Positions 1-8,987 of a DNA stretch of 18,322 nt are shown in pieces. The translations under genes and the position numbers were made by a program. How positions within the stretch are numbered: the first letter of the stretch is position 1; the number at the start of each line of letters is the position of its first letter. Origin of the DNA: Chromera velia (taxonomy: Eukaryota; Sar; Chromeraceae); the NCBI GenBank assembly GCA_018398765.1, contig JAHBMJ010000421.1, positions 6,712 through 25,033 of the forward strand, written 5' to 3'. The notes under the pieces were generated by a model. That model searched no databases and was not told the DNA's origin. It saw nothing but the letters and a program-made list of their open reading frames with translations.

Positions 1-363
1 GGGGGGGGGGGGGGTCTCTGCAATTTGCCGACATCGCAACTTCCATCCAATTTTGATCGATCGATCTTTCGAATTTCAACCAATTGGATTGTTCGATGGA
101 ACGAGAGAGAGAAAACAATCGTACGGACCGTTTTTTAAGTTCGAAACTCTGTTTTCTGAAAGGAAAAAAAAAAAGAAGAACAGACCAAATGGTTCTGGCA
201 ATCACGGTATTTATTCATCTTCGACCTGAATGTACCTGCATTTAGGGTGGTGGTGCGGGTGCTGAAAGAAACAGACATGCAGGCTGCTTTCCTTCCTTTC
301 CTCCATTCCTCCCTCACTCTCTTTCCCCTTCGATCTGTCCTTTAGCGATGCTGATTCGCCTAT

Positions 364-488
364 TTCCTTCCTTCCTCCCTCCATTCCTTTCTTTCCTTTG
401 TGTCTGTCCGTCTGTTTCTTTCTTTCTGTCTGTCTGTCTATCTGTCTGTCTGCCTTCCTTCCTGGCTTCCTTAATTCGTTCATTCCTT
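364..488. repeat. Compound CTTC/TCTG microsatellite
   Basis: Pyrimidine-rich tetranucleotide array on the plus strand. It moves from CTTCCTTCC-like units to a run of TCTG units around 425-455 and back to CCTT units. The same motif repertoire (on the opposite strand GAAA, CAGA and GGAA) recurs at 17430-17815. Confidence 0.85.
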
Positions 489-597
489 TGTCTTTCTGTG
501 TGTACGTGCGTAAACGCAACCATGCACGTCTGTATGTGACTGACTATATGTGCATCTCCCGTTGCTGCGGAGACGATCGATGGATGCAGATGGAGTG

Positions 598-630
598 TTT
601 CCTTCCTTCCTTCCTTCCTTCCTTCCTTTC
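598..630. repeat. (CCTT)n microsatellite
   Basis: About seven consecutive CCTT units, nearly perfect. Confidence 0.9.
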
Positions 631-1892
631 TTCTTGCATGAGTGAGACCACGCATACAATTAAGCGAATCAGATTCATGAGCCACCAAACATGGGGAAGA
701 ATCTTCATCATCCTGAGATGCAGGAAGAGAGACGCAGAGTTGTTCTGATGGTGGCAGGATGAGCCTTTGTGAGGGCCCTCCGCACACCGCAGAAAGCAGC
801 ACAGATCTTTCTGTTTGCATCGATCAGATTCCTGATCGAAGAGAAAAAGCATTAAGAGAGAACGATCCTCGAAGGTCGCATGTGCGCCCAACTATAGTCA
901 CTGGAGACTGAGCCTGAGGAGGTCAGCTCCCTAGTTGTTTTTTGCTTTTTCTCTGTTTTCTGCAGCTTGCAACTTATCCTGTAAGGCAGTGGCCGAGATT
1001 GCCTTTTCAAGTTGACCCATGCAGGCTCAGGGTTGCCAAAGTGGCCGGAAGCCTGAGAACTAGCCTGAAAAAACTGGGGATTAATCGGATGTGCGGCTCT
1101 CAGTACTGAGCTACACTCCGCCGTGACTGTCGTGCATAATCTAGTACACAATTTTAAATACACTGGCACTATATACATACAGAAACTAATGAAAATACTG
1201 TGTACAGTTACATGTATAATTACTACAATTAAAGTTACTACTAATTAAAACATAGTACACTTAATGTTATATTAAACCTTCTCTGTCGATATTTGGACGC
1301 TATTATAGTAAATTTAAATTTAAGAAAAAAAAAGATTGGATTTTTGTAGTAGCAAACAGAGTGGCAATGATTTTGCTAAATATTGAAGTTGAAAACATAC
1401 ATAACTTGATGTTTTACTAATTTTTTACGAAGAAGAAAATTTAGAAGAAAATTTATTAATATATAAAAGTACCTGATAATACAGTATGTATGTCATCAAT
1501 CCGATCCTATCCTATGTATACAGCTAGGTATACAACTTACTGGTACTAAATTATTTTTTGACTTATAACCCCATAATAGCCTGAGTGGTACATTCAATTT
1601 ACTACTAAGACTCACACAGTGATTATACTTCCAATTATTATATGATATGGTTGTAGTAGGCCATAGAACAGAAAAGCATGTTATAAAAGCTATTGAGTCT
1701 AACTTGAGAGAGCCTGAGCTTTTATTTGGGCTGATATGATCTGTGTCACTGTTACAGAGTGTGCAATTTAATACTTCAGGCTTCTTATATTACTTAAAAT
1801 CATACCACCATCGTGTTACGATTCATGCATGCAAACGAAGATCATATGTGCAGCGCTTACACTCCTAGTCACACTCTCATGGACGTTCTGAT

Positions 1893-3346
1893 TCATTTTA
1901 CAACTGTCCGCCGTCGCGCTCCCCTTTTCGTCCCGCCTCCTCCCACGGGCTGAATGGCGAGAGAGCGGGGGTCCGCGAGTCTCTTCTGAGCCGCGGCTTC
2001 ACGAGAATGCGCGGGGGGCTTTTTGTATCGGTTGCCTCCCTTTCTTTTCTGCATTGCCGCATCTAGAGCTTCCAGGGCCTCTGCCAAGGAAAGCTGCAGA
2101 GGGTCCGCACCTGCAGGAATGGATGCAAAGTACTTTCCTCTCCGAAGAAAAGGACCCCGCTTAGAGTACCCTACGCTAACAGGTTCGCGTGTGTCGGGGT
2201 CAACTCCCAAGTCTTTCGGATACCCTCTCAGCTGTAGAGCATCGTCTAAAGTGATTGTACGGGCATCTGCAGATGATGGCATTGCAACTCTTTTAGGCTT
2301 GGAGGCATCCCCCTTTCCCTTCCCTGGGACCATCACGGAGTCCCACTGGATGTAGTGACCGTACGGCCCTTTCCGAACTGAGACCGGAGAATTTGTCTCA
2401 GGGTCCATTCCAAGAAGACGAACGTCCACACTCGCAGAGCCCGCCATCTTGTCCCTCTCTGCTGCTCTCATTCTGTCCTCATCACCATCCGAGTCCTCAC
2501 ACCCGTCCTTTGGATACATCCATGAGTGGTGGTGTATCGGCCTGTACTGAGGGTAGTCCAGAGCCTCCAATTCGAGAGGGGTCACTCCCGGCTGGGGGGT
2601 GCCTGGGGATGCTGCCGTCCCCCCTCCGTTGCTGGCCTCAAAGAGACCCCACACACCCCGGGCACTTTGTTTCTCTTTCTCTTTCTGTCCCTCTACCTTC
2701 TCGCTCTCTGCATCCTCTGTCTCCGTCTGCTGCTCTGCTGCTGTATGGGCACTGACGGCCTTCCCTTCCTCGTCCTTTTCGTCAGTCTGGACACTCTGAT
2801 CTGATCCCAAAAGAGGGTCAATGTCACTGTCGGCTTTCACTTGATTCTCTGCAGCAGCCTCCCCCTGCTTCCCTTTTTCTTTTTCCTCTTCTGCCTGAAG
2901 TGCGTCACGCGAGGCCTTCAAAATCGCAGAGAGGAGACCGGGGGATCCTGGGGGCTCGGCAAATGTGCATGACGGGTACTCTGAACATCCTATGAAAGGG
3001 CCTCGCTTTGCAACCAAAAGCTGCAAACGCCCCTTCTTGCATGACGGACAGGGGGGAGACCTCCTCAGAGCCCGCACTCCGTCTTCGCCTCCCTCTCCTT
3101 CTTCTTCGTTTTCCTTTTCGTTCTCCTTCTGCCCTTCTGAGCCAGTCCCTATCTTCATTCTGGAGAGGTCTGTCTTTTCTTCTTGTTGGCTCTTTCCTTT
3201 TTGAGTTTTTGACTCTGTAGCAGGAATAGAACCCTTATTTTCTTTGTCTGACTCTCCCATCTCTGAGACATCGGAGGAAAGCAGAGAAGAGGAAGAGGAT
3301 CGCTTCGCGGAAGAAGTAGAAGAAGGAGGAAGGACTTCATCGACAC
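1893..3346 (-). CDS. topA: topA exon 12: zinc finger and C-terminal repeats
   Basis: 483 codons plus TGA. Ser-rich and charged linkers surround one topoisomerase zinc finger (CPSC, then GCSEYPSC; Cys981, 984, 1002, 1008). Two copies of a topoisomerase C-terminal repeat follow: LGMDPETNSPVSVRKGPYG (about 1193-1216) and LGVDPDTREPVSV with KRGPFLRRGKYF (about 1261-1292). Such repeats are known from cyanobacterial and plant TopA. The tail is Arg/Lys/Gly-rich. Confidence 0.9.
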
Positions 3347-4266
3347 CTGCAAGAAAGCAGGAAGAGAGGGGAAGGAACGTTCAGAGGGAGGCAGAAAGAA
3401 GGGGGAGGGCGGGAGGAAACAAGCAAGCAAGGAGGGAGGGAGGCCGAAAGAAAGATGAAGGAAGCATGATCCATCGAGAAACATGCAGGGCACAGAAAAT
3501 GAAAGACAAGTCGCCTCTCCAGTCCAGACTTGCCACTACTTTGCTTCTACTGCCACTCCAAAGGAAGAAAAAAAAGGTCCAGTCTCCTCCAAGATATTCT
3601 TCCGTATCTTTACACACTTTCTCATTGTGACCCTTGGGTTATCACTGCCAACCCCAAGAAACAAACAGGCAGACAGAGACAAATACCCCTTCCTTCCAGT
3701 GTGTCGTGCCCCCCCATGATCCCTGACCGAAGAGGGTTCGACGGAGTGCCGCTTCGAGTCTCTCTGCGACGTCCTGTCTCTGCCATGCCATCGCAACATC
3801 GCATTGTTCCCTGCAGATTAGTAGTAGAAGAGATTTGAACGGAATTCTCATTTTATTTGATTGCTTGTGGTCCTGTGTCTCCATTCAAGCGTCGATTCAT
3901 TTCTCAGTAGACTGATGTCTCAAAAGGCGTGGAATAAAGTCAAAACAAGGTTTTACAAATAAAACTAACGACGCTAGATGATTTCACACGCACTGCGGCA
4001 CGAAACAGAAACAGCAGTCACGTCATCCTTTTGCCTGCTAGGGTCCGATGAAGACTTACTTCCCCAACGTCAGGCAAAGTTTTGGTATAGATGTTCCTTT
4101 TCTGTTGCTCACGCTTCTTTCTTTGTATTCTCTCTCTTTGTCCACCTGACTAGCTGACTTGAAGGGATGGAAGAAACGTCTCAGCAAAGGCCTCCATTTT
4201 CGATGACCCCGCGCGATCCCGTCGAGATTGTCTTCCATCTGTACACACGGACACGGATGTATACAT

Positions 4267-4309
<43 letters not shown>

Positions 4310-7300
4310 GGGAGGTAAGGGAGAGAGGAAGAGAGTCAGAGAAAAGAAAACCAAAATGGAAGCAGAGGGAGGACAAGGGAAAAAACATATCAAGCACAAA
4401 GTCACAGCTGTTCAAGTTGTTTAGTACATGTTTCAGTACATTTCAACACGCCCCCTTTTCTGACCGACACGCGGGCAGACAGGAGGACCGACCGATGCCG
4501 TGAAGTTTGTCTGGCAGATATTGTCGCATGCCAGTTGGAGGAACGCATCCACCAACCGGCCTCTGAAAGCAAAACAAAAACAAGGCAAAGGAAGTGTATG
4601 CGCGAGAAAATCCAGCCAGCAGCTTTATCCGATCAATGTACCCACCCCTTTTTGATTCTTTGAATTCCTTCACTTGCAGTCATCAAAGAAGATGCCCCCC
4701 CCTGCCATTCATTTTGGGAGGAAGACAAGTCTCGTCATCCCAATCCAACCGAGCCCCCCTCTCTCCAGTCCGCCTACCAACCCAACACACAAAGAGACGG
4801 GATAAGGCAGCATGGTATAGACAGAGGAGCTTCACTTCTGTGGACCGCACACGTAGACTACTCACAGAGCTCTTCTAGTGCCATGCAGAAAAAACATCAT
4901 CCCACTTTCCTACACATCGTGGTATGAAGAGTGCGTGTGCATATGCGAGGAACCGAGTTCTCCTGCACCTAGAAGGAGTAGGAGAGAGAAAAGGAATTAA
5001 GGAAGATTGGACTGACCGAGTCACAGGTACAATGGCTTTTGTACCCCGAGGTCTCTCGACGTATCCCCTCTCTGTGAGGGTTCGGATCGTGCCTGCACGC
5101 ATCCATCCACGCATGCAAAGAGGGCGAGAAGGAGACAGTCACTCTCACAGCTAGCAGTGATCTATCTTGTGCCTCCTCTTCTGTTCAGCCTTGAGACTCT
5201 GAATATTCCTCCCAGCACAATCTTCTCTCTCTCCACATTCCTCTCTTCCTCTTTCAGCCCTTCCCACTACACTCCTTTTCCCTCCGACTGAGGCTCACTG
5301 ACTGACCGACTGACTGACTGACTGACTTGCGTAAGTGGAAGGTCTCCCGATTCCGGTGCGTTCCATTTCTCTGACGAGGGAGGCCTCCGTGAATCTGCAG
5401 AAATTGACAGACAGACAGACAAGAACGGGAGCATCAAACAAACAAACAAACAAACAAACAAACAAACAAAGAAAGAAAGAAAGAAAGAAAGAAAGGCATG
5501 CTGATAGAGAGAAAAGCTTCCACGAGTTCCAGGCAGAAGAGAATTCTTTGCAACAACGGGAAGGAGCACGGTGGGTGGATTCCATTCCGGCAAGCGCAAG
5601 GGATATCCGAGTGACTGTCTGCCCCTCTTCACGAAGAGACGAGAGAGAAGAGACCTGACCTCAAGAAAAGAAAAAGGAAAGTTGGCAGAGGTACCACAAG
5701 ACAGTGAGAAAAGGCACTCAAATGAAGGGGAGAGACGGGCAGTCAAGAGACCACGGCTTCATAGTCCGACAGTCTCAAGAAGGGAGGAGCAGAATGGATG
5801 GAGGAATTTAACGGGGGGAGAGAGGCGGACAAAATGGAAGTGAGCGCACTCAAACAAGCGCACAGTCGCAGAAAACAAAAGAGAAAGGGAGGAAGGGAGA
5901 GGGAGATATCTTGAGTTGACTTGACAGACCGGGGGGGTGCCTGTGTTTTCCCCTCACGACTTCCGAGTGAGTGGACGCTCAGGCTGACTTGCCCTCTGTC
6001 CCCATCTCTGCTCTGTTTTGCATTGCCGTCTTCCCCCCCTTTGCTTTCCACTTCCCCTCCTCCTTCAGCTGTCCCCGACAGAAGGGACGGATCCTTTAGG
6101 AGAGAGGAGAGAACCTCGGCAGCTTTTTGGGGGTCCCTTTCGACCTGCGTGCTTGAACAGAGGGAAAGAAAGAAAACGCACCGAAAATGAAACAAAAACA
6201 ACAAGCAAACCGCATGTTCAAAAAAAAGAATCAGGGAATCACGAAGGGGCTGACGCTGTCTCACAAACCAAAGAGAAGACGAGAAGAGCAACACCCGCAG
6301 GTGGCATATAAGATCAAGGAGAAAAGAAAGAAAAAGGAGAAGAATCACCTATATGAAAACGGACTCCCACAACCAGAGAAACAACGATCGAAGGCACAAA
6401 ATTCTTCTCATCGTTTTGATCCTTCGTCCTCTCCTTTCTCTTCTCTCTGCCTGTCTTTTTCTTTTTCTTTTTCTTCTTTCTCTGCGACAATACTGCAGTT
6501 CCGTCTACAGATTCTACTTAGAGTTGTGTTCACGAGATTGGTGAGCGGCGAAATCCTGTCAACTTCTCAAGCGCCTCGGAGCAGATGAGGCAAAGAGAAT
6601 GCAAGGGAGAAAGAGACTGACCACAGGTTGTCCTCTTGCGTCTGTTCGTATCACACACACACTCCCTCCCCCTGTCCCCTCTTTCGACGCCCCCCCATCA
6701 CTGGATTCGCCCTCAACAGAATCGTCAGAATCTTCTCCCATCCCCCCAATACCGTCATCACCTTCAGACTGTTCCCGCCTGCTCGGGCTCACACCCCCGT
6801 CCCTGTACACACTGAGAAACCCTGGGAAGATCTCATGACGAAAACTGCTCTGCAAAACGGCAATGGTCTCTTCCCCGCCCTCACTCTTTCCCTTCTCTCC
6901 AGTTTCCTCCTCTCGCCTCGAAACCTCTGTCAATATTCGAATGTCTTCATGCCTAGCGGCAGCCATTTGCGACGCAATAGAGCGTTTCCATATGAGGTCA
7001 TACAGACGGAGGTCCTCCTCTCTCACCCCTGCAACCGACTCAGGTGTCGTCCTCTCTTCTTCCTCTTCCCCGTCTCCCCCCTCTCCTGTGCGGGGGGCAT
7101 GCGCTTTCTTCCCCTTCCTCCCTCGCTGATCTCGTGCAGTTCCGTGCTTCAACAGGCGTCGTCGAAGCTTCGTGACATCCAGTCTGAAAGCATCCATAGA
7201 GACTCAAGAAGAAAACAAAAGACGGACAGGTGGGTGTTAGGGAGAAAATGTGATTCTCCTTTGGCAATTCTGGTAAGACCGTAAGCTGATGCAACCTGTC

Positions 7301-8942
7301 TGTACACAAAAGATCCGAATGATCTGGAGAAGAGCGGTCGTCGCGGAGACAAAACTTGAAAGAGACGGGTGGAAAGGACCAACAAATTGCCGATAAACTG
7401 ATGCGAACCGAATGACACACAAGGGGAACGAAAAGAGGAACGCTCCCTCCGAGAGCAGAATAAAAAAAGATGTATGGGTTGGCCTGACCTGACGTCCGTT
7501 GGTCTGATGGCCTCGTGTGCTTCTTGTGCGTTCTTCGCCTTCGTTTTGTACTTCTTCGCATAAGAGGCCTTGAAGGCGTTCCCGAATCTCTTCGCGGCCT
7601 CCTCCCGACAGAGGTCTGCTGCCTCCTGGCTCATGTACATGCCGTCAGTGCGCATGTAGGTGATCAGACCTGACTCATAAAGACGCTGCAGACACAAGCA
7701 GGCAGGCCAGCAACAGAAAGAAAAAGGCCGAGGGGAAAGCGAGTGCAAGAGAAGAAAAGAAATCACACACATCAGTCTCTCCTTCAACTTTCCAACCCAT
7801 GACGTATGGACCTAGAGGTTCACGAGCATCGCAGGCTCCCACGCAGCCAGAAAGGGAGTGTTCAAAAATGCCTGGAGAGAGAGAAGCTTAGAGACATCTA
7901 AAGAGAGTGTGAGGCAATTCCTTTTCACAGTTTCAACAACGATCATCACTGCATTATGTAAGCTGGTTTTTCTTTTGAGACGACGTATGCATGCAGCAGT
8001 CCTTAAACTCACAAAATGACGAGACGTTAAAATACCACGCACAAAAACATGATGGTACTGAAGACTATGCTTCGACTCACCTGGGCGCTTGCCATCGTTT
8101 CCGTCGTTCCCATTGAAAGTGAAGCCGCGGCCTGCTGTTGTAGCGTTGCCGTTCTGAAGGGCGCTGGGGGTGACCTTTTTCTCTCTGACTTTTTGACGTC
8201 TTTGATCGTCAGTCTGCTCCTCTCGTCTGCAATCCGTCTCGCTGCGTCAAGAGCTTGTGCCTCGGAGACGAAGAAGAACTTGTCAACCTCTTGACCCTGC
8301 AGAAGCATGGAAGCATGAAGGGATGTGAGGGGGAGCATGTGTAAGGGTGCTCTAGATACAGACAGACAGACAGACAGACAGAAGGATACAAGAGAACAGA
8401 CGAAGGTCAGAAAGGGGCGGGGAAGTGGGAGAGAGGGCAAGCAGACCGGCTGACTGACTGACTGACGTCCAGCTCCACGATCTTGGCAGGCATTTCAACG
8501 CACATCTCTGCGTCTGCGTCTTTCTCATCCCCCTTCCCCTTCCCCTTCCCCTTCCCCGTCTGGATACGGAGACGGCCGTCCACTGTCCAAAAGGAACGCG
8601 GACGGAAGGCTTCGACAGCCGCTTCTGCAAATAGAAGAGAGAGAAAGTGCAGCATCGATATAGGAGAAACTTCTTTAAACTTAACTTTCGGGCGGAAAAT
8701 GAAAAGTGAACCGTGGCCCGTTCGAGCGCGCACGAGAAAAAAGAAAAGAAGAAAGAAAAGACACACAAATACCAAGAGGCAACGTCAGACGCTGACACAA
8801 AGGTGCAGAAGACAACACGTCTCCTTTTCACTGTGGTCTTGACTCTGCTCCTTGGCCCAGCCCCCTCTTCCGTTCGTTTCTGTTCTTTCGTCCCCTTCTC
8901 CCTCCTTCCTTTCCGTCTCCTCTCTAACATGCGCGCCCCCGC

Positions 8943-8987
<45 letters not shown>

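Larger units (their letters stand above)
1..1892. other. Gene-free left flank
   Basis: I see no credible gene here. Open frames in 135-1180 are low-complexity shadows of pyrimidine-rich repeats. The first 14 bases are all G, which probably marks a contig edge. Bases 364-640 are dominated by CTTC and CTGT tetranucleotide repeats. From about 1140 to 1860 the DNA is clearly AT-rich, with stops in every frame. This stretch lies downstream of the minus-strand topoisomerase stop at 1893 and must include its 3' UTR, but I cannot place a polyadenylation site with confidence. Confidence 0.6.

Noticed and set aside
314-891. Minus-strand open frames in the left flank
   Set aside because: Composed of repeat-derived Arg/Lys/Glu/Gly tracts, with no recognisable domain.
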